Assembly: GCF_024704385.1 (NCBI RefSeq)
Contig: NZ_JAJDFX010000002.1
Location: forward strand, 620,001-684,000
Origin: Cellulomonas sp. P24
Lineage (GTDB): Bacteria; Actinomycetota; Actinomycetes; Actinomycetales; Cellulomonadaceae
DNA length: 64,000 nucleotides
Reading direction: 5' to 3'
Shown: in pieces, positions 8,756-16,430 of the stretch
Numbering within the stretch: position 1 is the stretch's first letter
How the letters are laid out: each line of letters begins with the position of its first letter
The notes under the pieces: model-generated
What the model was told of the DNA's origin: nothing
Seen by the model: the letters and a program-made list of their open reading frames with translations, nothing else
Databases searched by the model: none
Program-made: the position numbers and the translations under genes

Positions 8756-10246
8756 TCATGCGACGGCGTGCAGATGGTTGTGGTGGGTGGCGCGGTTGCG
8801 GGCGCGGTAGTCGTTGCGGGCGTTGTGCAGGACGGCGAAGGCGAGGACGTCCAGGAGTTGTCGTCGCCCTCCCAGGCTCATGGCGCGGTCGACGAGCAGG
8901 GTGCGCTTGAGCTGGGCGTTGAAGGACTCGGCGTCGTTGCGCAGCCCATACAGGGTCTCGAAGTCGGCTTCTCCTTCGGCGATGACGCGCACGGCGTCGG
9001 CGCGCTTGTGGTCGGTGTCGGTGGGTGCGCCGTGGGGGGTGACCCAGGCGGTGAAGTTCCCGCTCGGGCACGCCACGGTGTAGGCGACGCTGAAGTGGTA
9101 GCGCCCGGAGGCCCGGCGGGGGCGTTTGACCTGGGTGCGGTCCAGTGCACCCAGGACGACGAGCTTGCCGGAGTCGTCCAGAGTGATCTCCGATACCGCG
9201 CCGTCGACAGCCGCCAGGTGGTGGGTGCAGGCCCCGGTGGGGGTCTCGTGCTCCCAGGTGCCCAGGGTGTGCCAGCGGGGGGTGGTGGTCTTGCCGCGGC
9301 GGGTCGCGGTGCGCGCGGAGGCGTGGACCTTGTTGATGACCACGACGCCGGCGCGGGTCATGATCTCGTCGATGTGGACCCCGCGCATGGCCCCGTCGTA
9401 CACGAGGGCCTGAATGCCGGGCCCGGCGATGTGGTGCAGGGGCCAGAACGCGCTGACGGCAGTTTCGGCTTCTTGTCCGGGGCGCGGGACGCGGTCCACC
9501 GCGAGCACGACGCGTTGGTGGGGTCCAGGTCCCCGGACCGACCAGGCGACGAAGTTCTGCCCGTGCACGGGCCCGGCGTGCCCGTGGTAGAGCGCGCCGT
9601 CGGGGTCGAACCGGCGGGTCGGGGCGTCGGCGGGTTTGCCGTTCGCGTCCAGGTAGGTAACCTTCTCCAGGCCGGTGACCGGGTCGGTGGTGCGTTCGGC
9701 CGCTGGTGGGCGGTACATGGGGCGCACCACGGTCCCGTCGCCGTAGATGGTCCGGGTGGGGTGCGGGTGGCACAGCGATCCCCCGCCACCCGGGTCCAGC
9801 AGGCCCATGGCGTGGGCCTGGTCCACGGCGCACCGGGTGAACTCCGCGAGCATCGCGACCAGCACGTCGGGGTCGGTCAGGTGCCGGTCGCGGGCGTAGC
9901 GGTAGGCGTCCCAGTGCGGCGGGTTGGGGCCGGGGGGTGCGATGTCCAGGTCGGGGAACATGCGTGTGGCGGTGGTGATGGCGGCGGTGACCACGGCCCA
10001 CAGGTCCGGGTCGGTGAGCTCGTGTGCGGTGCGTGCCCCGGACCGAAAGACCCGAGACAGTGCCGCGTACCCGAGCAGCAGGTACGTGGGGAACGCGCGG
10101 GGGCGTCCGACGCGGTCCTTGGCCGGGACGGCGGCGGCGATCTCGTACAGGGCGCGGTGGGTGAACACCGCGGTGAGCTGTTGGGGTGTGGTCAACGCGG
10201 CCGGGGCGGTGCGCCGGCGCACAGGTAGAGCGGCGGTGGTGTTCAT
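8756..10246 (-). CDS. DDE transposase, module B
   Basis: A 496-residue homologue of the transposase at 2168-3907. It shares the three catalytic blocks: GDGTVV (Asp near residue 169), VYDGAM (Asp near 283) and AESFNAQLKRTLL (Glu near 438, E-x6-K). Its ATG overlaps the stop of the preceding recombinase-fold gene by one base (TGATG), so the two are translationally coupled and very likely act together. Compared with module A the gene order is reversed. Transposition of the intervening ATPase gene by either module is possible but unproven. I cannot name an IS family, and no terminal inverted repeats were identified. The frame is intact, so the enzyme may be functional. Confidence 0.82.
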   Translation of the reverse strand: MNTTAALPVRRRTAPAALTTPQQLTAVFTHRALYEIAAAVPAKDRVGRPRAFPTYLLLGYAALSRVFRSGARTAHELTDPDLWAVVTAAITTATRMFPDLDIAPPGPNPPHWDAYRYARDRHLTDPDVLVAMLAEFTRCAVDQAHAMGLLDPGGGGSLCHPHPTRTIYGDGTVVRPMYRPPAAERTTDPVTGLEKVTYLDANGKPADAPTRRFDPDGALYHGHAGPVHGQNFVAWSVRGPGPHQRVVLAVDRVPRPGQEAETAVSAFWPLHHIAGPGIQALVYDGAMRGVHIDEIMTRAGVVVINKVHASARTATRRGKTTTPRWHTLGTWEHETPTGACTHHLAAVDGAVSEITLDDSGKLVVLGALDRTQVKRPRRASGRYHFSVAYTVACPSGNFTAWVTPHGAPTDTDHKRADAVRVIAEGEADFETLYGLRNDAESFNAQLKRTLLVDRAMSLGGRRQLLDVLAFAVLHNARNDYRARNRATHHNHLHAVA

Positions 10247-11198
10247 CAGCGCTGGGCCTCCTTGGCGGTCCAGTTCAGGGCGATGTCCGTCGCGGTCGGG
10301 TTCAGCGACCGGTGCCCGAGCAGCACGGCGACCTGCTCCAGGGGCATCCCGGCGTCGTACGCGCTGCGACCGGCCCAGTGGCGCAGCGACGACGGGCGCA
10401 CGTCAGGCTCTGCGCCCAGCCCGGCGGCGTACATCACCTCACGCAGCGCGTTGCACACCGAGGACTGCGCCTTGGCGCCGTCCGGGGCGGCGGCGCCCCC
10501 GTAGGCGAGCAGCGTCTGTGGCCCGCCGGTCCCGGCTCGGGTGAGCAACTCCACCCGGTAGGTCAGGACGTGTCGGGCCCACCCGGTCAGGGGGACCTCG
10601 CGGGGGTTCACCCGCCGAGTGCCAGGCAGACGCACCCGGGTCGGGTCTTCGGGGTCGTCCAGGTCGCCGATGCGCACCTGGGTGATCTCCGAGCTGATGG
10701 CCCCGGCCTCCCCCAGGGCCCATGCGCTCGCACGCGTCCACCCGCGCCGCCCCGGCAGGGTCTGGGCGCAGGCCCGGCACAAGGTGACCTCCTCGGGGGT
10801 CAACGGCCGGGCGACCTGTTGCCCTCGTGGGGGCAGGGTCAGGTCCAGCGTCGGGTCCCCCACGTCGTAGCGCAGCTGACGCAACGTCCGGTACAAGGTG
10901 CGTACCGCGGTGCGCCGAAAGTGGCGGGTGGGAACCTCCGGGGGCGCCCGTCCGCTAGGGGTGCCAGCACGAACGCCGCAGCCTGGCCGGGCGCGACCTG
11001 CGTGAAGGACCTGACGCCCTGGGCGCTCAGGCGCCCAGCGAACCGGTGGACCGTCTCGGTCATCTTCACCAACGTCAGTGGGGTGTGGACCTGGCTGGCC
11101 TTCCACACCAAGAGCACCTCGTCGAGCTCGTCGGCCATCGTGGAACCGGTCACCCGACCGGTGTCCTCAAGGCCCTGGAACGGCACACGTCGTGCCAT
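10246..11198 (-). pseudogene. Frameshifted tyrosine-recombinase-like gene without catalytic residues (module B partner)
   Basis: ATG 11198 has a strong GGAGGTGA site and opens a core-binding domain that stays in one frame to about 10950. The recognisable protein then continues in another frame to the stop at 10246. The switch falls in a run of C and G near 10945-10955, where one extra base would restore about 316 residues. The C-terminal half contains ARPLTPEEV, a box I with Ser instead of Arg (AISSEITQV), SSLRHW with Arg but Ser for the His of H-x-x-R, LLGHRSL, and no Tyr where the nucleophile should be. It overlaps the transposase start by one base. The shift may be a real mutation, programmed frameshifting or a sequencing error. 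Even intact it would be catalytically dead and so probably only binds DNA. Confidence 0.72.
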
Positions 11199-11382
11199 GG
11201 GGAGTCACCTCCGGCGCCGAGGCACCCACGGCCCCGCAACGCACCGGCACCGTGACCGCCCCACCGGCCCTGACATTGGCCGCCCGCACCACCCGCGTAC
11301 CGGGCACCGGCCGTGGCTGAGCTCGTCACCTGCCCGCACGCGGCCCCTTGTGCGCCAGTGCGGTGCGTCGACGGTGGCGCCC

Positions 11383-11649
11383 ATGACAACAACAAACGAT
11401 TCACCGGCCGGGCAGCTGTGCGTGCACTGCCACCACCTGATCGACGACCACGTTCTAGCCGCGCTACCCGTGGACCACCCCGCGCCGATGGGCGTGATGC
11501 TCTGCCGCGCGCCTGGCGGGTGCGAGTGCACCACCACCTGGCGGGCCGGTACCCGGGCCTGTACACCAGAAGAGATCCACGAGACCCGCGCACTGGTGCG
11601 CGAGGCCCTCGCCCGCCTCGAGCTCCCCATCCCCCCGCACATGCGGTGA
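11383..11649 (+). CDS. Small Cys-rich hypothetical protein
   Basis: An 88-residue protein with CVHCHH near residues 13-18 and a later Cys-rich patch (C at about 41, 47, 49), suggesting a small zinc-binding fold, then a helical C-terminus (EEIHETRALVREALARLEL). The ATG at 11383 is preceded by GGTGGCGCCC but no classical Shine-Dalgarno sequence. It sits between module B and the HNH gene, divergent from the recombinase-like gene. I do not recognise a family. Codon pattern and the absence of stops support a real gene moderately. Confidence 0.5.
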   Translation: MTTTNDSPAGQLCVHCHHLIDDHVLAALPVDHPAPMGVMLCRAPGGCECTTTWRAGTRACTPEEIHETRALVREALARLELPIPPHMR

Positions 11650-11879
11650 CCCCCTCCTCGTGGCCCGGCACCCGCCGGGCCACGAGCCGTTCACCGAAAA
11701 GGGGCTGGTTCGCGTCGAGTCTATTGCGGGCCCGCCAGCAACGAGTACCTGCGCAGCATTCTTCCGTAGTTGCCGGTAGGCATGGCGGTTCGGCTAGGCC
11801 ACCCCGCTGATCCGCCTGGATCGGCGGCGCGTGGCGGCGCGCCGTGGAAAGCGATCCAGCCGCGTGGCATCCTGTCGAC

Positions 11880-12515
11880 ATGGACTTCGAGTTCCACGAT
11901 GAACCGGTTCGCAGCAAGCCGGCTGCCGAGCCATGGGACGCGAGCGAGCGACCGTGCCCTCGGTGCGCTCAGCGGTTCACACCGCGACTTCGCACCCAGA
12001 AATACTGTTCGCCCGACTGCAGACAACCGCCCACGGAGCGTAGTTGCGCCCATTGCGGCAAGTCGTTCACTACAACCACCCGTCGAAAAATCTACTGCAG
12101 CGTCCGTTGTCGTGAGACCGTCAAGGCCGCGCGCTACGCGGAAAGCGCGCGCGAACGATACGGAACCGAGATGCCAGAATCGGTTAAGGTTGCGATCGAC
12201 GTGAAGCGCCACCTCGCCGCACGCGGTGGCTACCGCGTTCCCGGGCGAGAAGTCTCTCCCCGACTCCGGCAAGAAGTCGTGGAACGTGACCAAGGACTCT
12301 GCCAGGAGTGCGGCCAGCCCGGCACAGAAGTCGATCACCTCTTCGGCGACCACAGCGAGCTGGATCTCCTCCAGCTGCTTTGCGCAGAGTGTCACGCGAA
12401 GAAGACCATCCCGATGCTCGCCTACTTCATGAAGGGCGAGCCGGGAATCGGGACTTCGATCCAGGTCCTGGCCGAGAGAATGGCCAAGAACGCGCACCAC
12501 CAGCACATCGAGTAG
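11880..12515 (+). CDS. HNH endonuclease with two N-terminal zinc-ribbon motifs
   Basis: A 211-residue protein. Two successive CxxC...YCSxxC units occupy residues 26-47 and 56-77 and look like zinc ribbons or DNA-binding knuckles. A helical linker follows, and from about residue 141 an HNH nuclease: CQECG, then EVDH, then LLCAECHAKKT, where the paired cysteines bind structural zinc and the His residues belong to the beta-beta-alpha-metal site. It would nick or cut DNA; the target is unknown. ATG 11880 gives the motif-bearing protein, but no ribosome-binding site is obvious, and GTG 11844 in frame is an alternative. A strong terminator follows immediately. It may be a stand-alone restriction nuclease or part of the adjoining mobile cassette. 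Confidence 0.8.
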   Translation: MDFEFHDEPVRSKPAAEPWDASERPCPRCAQRFTPRLRTQKYCSPDCRQPPTERSCAHCGKSFTTTTRRKIYCSVRCRETVKAARYAESARERYGTEMPESVKVAIDVKRHLAARGGYRVPGREVSPRLRQEVVERDQGLCQECGQPGTEVDHLFGDHSELDLLQLLCAECHAKKTIPMLAYFMKGEPGIGTSIQVLAERMAKNAHHQHIE

Positions 12516-12520
12516 GCGGA

Positions 12521-12557
12521 CACCAGGACCGTCGTCGACTCGCTGACGGTCCTGGTG
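12521..12557 (+). terminator. Intrinsic terminator after the HNH gene
   Basis: A perfect 13-base inverted repeat (12521-12533 and 12545-12557) with an 11-base loop begins six bases after the HNH stop codon. Confidence 0.75.
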
Positions 12558-13153
12558 GACGACACGAGGGCTGCCCTCGCGCTCCCCTGCGGGCCCCATT
12601 GTCGCCGCGGGCCAGGTCAGACACGCTGGATCGCGGATGACGACTGGGACTGCGACGTCCATGGAGGAGGGCCCGTGGTCGGCACGGCTCAGCGCCCGCA
12701 CGCCCGCTCCCAGGGCGAGTGCGGCCGCCTGCTTGGGGCGGCGGTCGACGTCGTTCGAAGCGAGGGGTCGCCGTATCCGACGAGACCGGGCCTCCACTGG
12801 CGGCGAGTCAGCGAGACCTACGCGCTCACGTAGGGCTCTGGTGTTTCAACCTGTTCGCCCCCTCCGCCCACGTGCCGGACCGGTGCTTGTGGGTTGACGG
12901 GTGCCGGACGGCGAGCCGGACCCGAGTGCATCGCGCCGTCGCACCCGCCCGGTGCGACGGCGACGGCCGGTCGACGAGACCGCGACCCCCCGCCACCCGT
13001 TGGTGCGCCGATTGCCGCCGGGGGCACGTCTGGTGACAGTGTCCGGCGGCGGCACGACCGTACGCACCTTGAGAACTGCACAGAGGAACTGATCGACCAG
13101 TCGGCCGCCGTTCGGCCGGGGCAGCCACCCGTGAAAGGAGGTGATACCGCAGG
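12558..13153. other. Leader region without a recognised gene, ending in a full anti-Shine-Dalgarno complement
   Basis: About 600 bases without a gene I can support; short open frames here have no initiation signals or familiar motifs. The last 90 bases look like a transcribed leader: a TTGAGAACTGCACAG stretch near 13069, a GC-rich inverted segment (CGGCCGCCGTTCGGCCG) at 13112-13128, then a 12-base perfect complement of the 16S rRNA 3' end at 13134-13145. Confidence 0.5.
13134..13145 (+). promoter_or_regulatory. Twelve-base Shine-Dalgarno sequence
   Basis: AAAGGAGGTGAT matches the whole anti-Shine-Dalgarno tail of 16S rRNA. No ATG or in-frame GTG follows at normal distance; the only usable codon in the frame that joins the next gene is CTG at 13154. 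The site therefore argues for non-canonical initiation. Confidence 0.65.
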
Positions 13154-13306
13154 CTGCCCCGGCCCAAACATCCGCCTACGAACAGGCAGGTCAAGGCCAT
13201 TGTCGCGACCGGACTGGCGGGCACGGTGCCCGGCGAGCACCGCGGTGCTTCGCACGACGGACCGGCACACCGCCGGACGCGTGCCCAAACAAGGAGGTCA
13301 CCATGA
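13154..13306 (+). CDS. Short basic peptide, probable CTG start, coupled to the next gene
   Basis: In the frame opened by CTG 13154 there are 50 codons rich in Arg, His and Pro, with a middle stretch VKAIVATGLAGTVPGEHRGA, ending in a TGA that overlaps the following ATG (ATGA). An in-frame stop lies at 13142, so CTG is the first possible start. It sits 12 bases after the GGAGG core of a full-length Shine-Dalgarno site. Overlap plus the site make translation likely; a regulatory leader peptide or a small DNA/RNA-binding protein are both possible. Gene callers restricted to ATG/GTG/TTG would miss it. Function unknown. Confidence 0.5.
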   Translation: MPRPKHPPTNRQVKAIVATGLAGTVPGEHRGASHDGPAHRRTRAQTRRSP

Positions 13307-13689
13307 CCACCACGACACCGAACCCGACCCGCTCGATCATCACCGCATCGGACGTCTACTTCGCCGCACCCCGGGAGACCCGCCAGCTGGCCCGGCTGCT
13401 GCAGATGCGCGAGCAGCTCGCCCGGTACTCCACCGAACGCGAGAGCCACGGCCTGGACGACTCCGACCTGGCGTTCGCGGCGATGATCTCCGTCGAGGAC
13501 GAGATCGCCGACGTCGCCCCGGTCGTGCACGCGGCACTGTTCCCGCTGTGGGTCAACCACGCCATGGGTGTGGCACACGCCCCCGGGGTCTTCAACCCGC
13601 GCTGCGGGATCTGCATGGCCACCGTCGACCGGCCCACCGCCTCGCGCGACAACGACACCGAACCCCTCACCGGCCCAGCAGCCGAATGA
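13303..13689 (+). CDS. Hypothetical protein of accessory cassette
   Basis: A 128-residue protein with a strong AAGGAGGT site before ATG 13303, overlapping the stop of the upstream short peptide by ATGA. The central part is helical (REQLARYSTERESHGLDD and following), and near the C-terminus NPRCGICMATVD gives a single CxxC pair. Two-residue metal pairs like this often complete a site in a dimer, but no second pair is present here. I recognise no family. The arrangement with the peptide before it and the hypothetical gene after it looks like a small co-transcribed accessory cassette. Confidence 0.65.
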   Translation: MTTTTPNPTRSIITASDVYFAAPRETRQLARLLQMREQLARYSTERESHGLDDSDLAFAAMISVEDEIADVAPVVHAALFPLWVNHAMGVAHAPGVFNPRCGICMATVDRPTASRDNDTEPLTGPAAE

Positions 13690-13782
13690 CCTCGGGCGCC
13701 GCCACCCCACCACGGGGTGGCGGCGCCCACCGCTGCGGCACCCCTGAACGCCCCGGGACGACGAACCTTCAAGTGAGGACTG

Positions 13783-14193
13783 ATGACACCCGACACGACG
13801 ATCGACCAGCTCGTACTCGCCGACGCCCACGAGTGCTACGCGATCAGATCCACCTCCCCGACCGTGTACTACCTGGACGCGCGCGGCACCCATCCACTGG
13901 TGCTGCGCGCCACGATCGAAGGCTCGATCACCGGGCCATACGACAAGGTCTGGACGCGACTGATCACCCTGACCAGCGCCGAGGACACCGGGATCATCAC
14001 CGTCGGCAGACGCCACCGATGGGACCTGGACCCCGAACCCGAACGGCCCGACGGAGTAGTGATCTGGTGGATCTCCCGCGCCGTCACCACAATCACCCCC
14101 GTAGACCCCGGGGACCTGCCTGCCGGCCGCCGACCTCGACCCGACGAAGCCAGCCGCTCGTTCACGCACCCCGAACTCGACTCACAGAAGTAG
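13783..14193 (+). CDS. Hypothetical protein, beta-rich
   Basis: A 136-residue protein starting at ATG 13783 with GAGGA seven bases upstream. The sequence alternates short hydrophobic strands (YAIRSTSPTVYYLD, HPLVLRATIEGS, RLITLTSAEDTGIITV) and ends in a charged tail, consistent with a small soluble beta-rich fold. It follows the 128-residue hypothetical gene after 93 bases on the same strand and probably shares its transcript. No catalytic motif or known domain is visible. Confidence 0.6.
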   Translation: MTPDTTIDQLVLADAHECYAIRSTSPTVYYLDARGTHPLVLRATIEGSITGPYDKVWTRLITLTSAEDTGIITVGRRHRWDLDPEPERPDGVVIWWISRAVTTITPVDPGDLPAGRRPRPDEASRSFTHPELDSQK

Positions 14194-14643
14194 ACGCGTA
14201 ACGCGGCGGACGGCCGTGCCCGTGGACCCCTCCCCAGCGGCCCGCCCCAACCACCAAGGCGACATCTCGCGCCGACTCCACTGCATCCAAGTCCGGCCCA
14301 AGACGCCCCGCAGTGAGCCGAGTCCGACCGCGCCGTGGCGATGTCGAACGGGCGCTCTGCACAGGTCGTCACCTCGCAAGATCCGCGCAGGGTCTAGCAG
14401 AAGCGCGGAGCCTGGCATGTCCGTAAACAAAGACGCCCGATAGCGCTGGCGAGGGGTGCTTGCTGCGGTCGACGCTGGTCGTGCACACCGAGCCGGCGCC
14501 GTCCTCCTCTTTGGCTCCGGCGTGTCCAGCGGATGCCAATGGGATCAGTGCACGCGCCGCGCGAGCCGGAACCGTCAGGAGCCTCACCGTTTGGCGCTAC
14601 GGTGACGCGACGGCCGAGATAGCGTCAGCGACGGGGAGGGAAG
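14194..14643. other. Intergenic region before the ABC-3C operon
   Basis: About 450 bases with no gene I can support on either strand. The last 60 bases should hold the promoter of the three-gene operon that follows: TAGCGT at 14620-14625 and TACGGT at 14598-14603 are both possible -10 elements, neither with a convincing -35. GGGAGGGAAG just before 14644 is the ribosome-binding site. Confidence 0.4.
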
Positions 14644-15852
14644 TTGACCAAGCACTCAGCGGCCGGCTCGGCGCTCGGCTACCAATACCAGGCGGACTAC
14701 TGCCTGCTCGCGTTCCTGCGAGACTCCGGCCCGGGCCGCTCGATCAGTCTGGAACTGCATGACGACTTCGCTTGGGACGATGGGAACGTGCCCACAGACC
14801 TGGTGCAGGTCAAGCATCGGGTGACTGGAGCCGGCGGGCTTGGTGACCGATCCGACGCGCTGTGGCGCACGCTCAAGGTGTGGATGGACGAGGCCAACCC
14901 CGCTGACCCCGACGGCGCGAGGTTGTGCCTCGTGACGACCGGGACCGCGGCGCCCGGCTCGGCTGCCGCCTACCTGCAGGTCCCAGTGAACGTCGATGCA
15001 GCGCTGACCGCGCTGCGAGCGGCGGCCATCGATGACGCGACCGGGGAGGGCACGGCACCGGGCCGAAGCCAGTTCCGCAAGCTCAGCCCGACCGTGCAGC
15101 GCGCTTTCGTCAGCCGGATACAGGTCGTGGACGCCCAGCCGACCATCGTCGACATCGAGGCGGCGATCCGCAACATCGAGCACCGCCACATGCCCGCCGA
15201 CGCGCAGAAGCAGGACGAGTACATCGATCAGCTCTTCGGATGGTGGCGGCGGCGGGTCGTCGAGATGCTCAGCCACCGGTACTTTCCGAATCGCGGGCTA
15301 CGCGCGACTGTGACCAGCAGCGACCTGCAGTTCCAGGAGAACAGGCTGGCGGTGGCGTTCAGCAACAACGGACTGCCCGAGTACGACGACCTCGACATCG
15401 AGGACGACGACGATGCCCTCGCCGGGCTAGACAACGAGGTGTTTGTACATCAGATGCAGATCCTGAAGATCGACCAGATGCTGCTGCGCCAGGCGATTGT
15501 GGACTACTACCGTGCCACCACCAGCGAGACCCGATGGCTCGACCGGGACTTCCTCGAGCGCGACGACGTGCGCAAGTACGAGCGCCGTCTCAAGGACCGC
15601 TGGCGCTCGTCCTTCGGCATGATGTGCACCCGGATGCCCGAGAACCCCACGGCAAGCCAGCGCGTTGAGGCAGGCCGCACCCTGCTCCAAGAGGTCCTCT
15701 ACGGTGCACCCGTGCCGATCCGCACCCAGGTCGACCAGGACTTCTACTACCGCGGCAAGCATCACATGCTGGCCCAAGCGGGCGAGATCGGGTGGCACCC
15801 CGAGTTCGAGTCCAGGCTTGGCGCGCTGCTCGTCGGGCAGGCTGACGGATGA
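14644..15852 (+). CDS. ABC-3C system protein with N-terminal DUF4297-like nuclease
   Basis: A 402-residue protein and first gene of a three-gene operon. The N-terminus (GYQYQADYCLLAFL, then Glu37, Asp40-Asp41 and Gln55-Val-Lys57) matches the active-site pattern of DUF4297/Cap4-type PD-(D/E)xK nucleases. The remainder (about 110-400) is helical and carries the region that in ABC three-component systems links the effector to its partners. It likely degrades DNA when its ATPase partner senses invasion; this follows from family knowledge and not from the sequence alone. The start is TTG at 14644, supported by GGGAGGGAAG; the next in-frame Met would remove the nuclease core. It overlaps the next gene by ATGA. 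Confidence 0.8.
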   Translation: MTKHSAAGSALGYQYQADYCLLAFLRDSGPGRSISLELHDDFAWDDGNVPTDLVQVKHRVTGAGGLGDRSDALWRTLKVWMDEANPADPDGARLCLVTTGTAAPGSAAAYLQVPVNVDAALTALRAAAIDDATGEGTAPGRSQFRKLSPTVQRAFVSRIQVVDAQPTIVDIEAAIRNIEHRHMPADAQKQDEYIDQLFGWWRRRVVEMLSHRYFPNRGLRATVTSSDLQFQENRLAVAFSNNGLPEYDDLDIEDDDDALAGLDNEVFVHQMQILKIDQMLLRQAIVDYYRATTSETRWLDRDFLERDDVRKYERRLKDRWRSSFGMMCTRMPENPTASQRVEAGRTLLQEVLYGAPVPIRTQVDQDFYYRGKHHMLAQAGEIGWHPEFESRLGALLVGQADG

Positions 15853-16364
15853 CTGGGAGCGAGTCGACGCAGGAGCGGCTTGAGCCCTGGTCCGAGCGCT
15901 CCGCAGTCGCCGCTGCCATGTTCAACCCCGCGCTTGTGGCTGTGATCATCGCCGTCACGTCCAATCAGTACCGGGCGACTGCAGGCCTGGCCATGCCGTG
16001 GCCGCTGAGCTTCCTCGCCTGCCCCATGGTGTTGCACGGCCCGACACGCTCCGACCTTCCGCGTCAGAGCCGCACGAGCCTCGCCTCTTGGGTGAGCGAG
16101 CACGAGGCGCTCGCCGCCGGGTTCGCGGCCCGAGCCAGGAACATGAGCCCCTTGGTCTGCGAGGGCGTGCGGTTCGGGTTGCGCGAGGGCCTATTGCGTG
16201 TGGTCGACGACGGGCGACTGCACTGTGACGAGGTTCCGTCGGTCGGCGTACGCGCGCCCGCCGATCTGCGCAAGGTGGTGCTCGGAGCCGGCATGCTCGG
16301 ACGCGTGTTCGGCCGTACGGGTGATCCGGCCACGATCTTCGCGACGCTGCGGGTCCGCCCTTAG
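15849..16364 (+). CDS. ABC-3C middle component
   Basis: A 171-residue protein whose ATG overlaps the upstream stop by four bases. N-terminal FNPALVAVIIAV and the ADLRKVVLGAGMLGRVFGRTGDPATIFATLRVRP end fit the small helical middle components of ABC three-component systems, which bridge the effector protein and the SMC-like ATPase. Position two in an effector, small protein, DUF3732-type ATPase order is characteristic. It has no catalytic motif, as expected for an adaptor. Identity rests mainly on gene order and general shape. Confidence 0.7.
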   Translation: MTGSESTQERLEPWSERSAVAAAMFNPALVAVIIAVTSNQYRATAGLAMPWPLSFLACPMVLHGPTRSDLPRQSRTSLASWVSEHEALAAGFAARARNMSPLVCEGVRFGLREGLLRVVDDGRLHCDEVPSVGVRAPADLRKVVLGAGMLGRVFGRTGDPATIFATLRVRP

Positions 16365-16430
16365 CTCGAGCCAGCGGCGACGCGCGTCAACCTGGACCCC
16401 TCCAATCCCGGCTTCTGGCATCCTGGGCCA

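Noticed and set aside
12826-14169. Minus-strand protein of 447 residues opposite the cassette genes
   Set aside because: It is Gly/Arg-rich without motifs and opposes genes with strong ribosome-binding sites.
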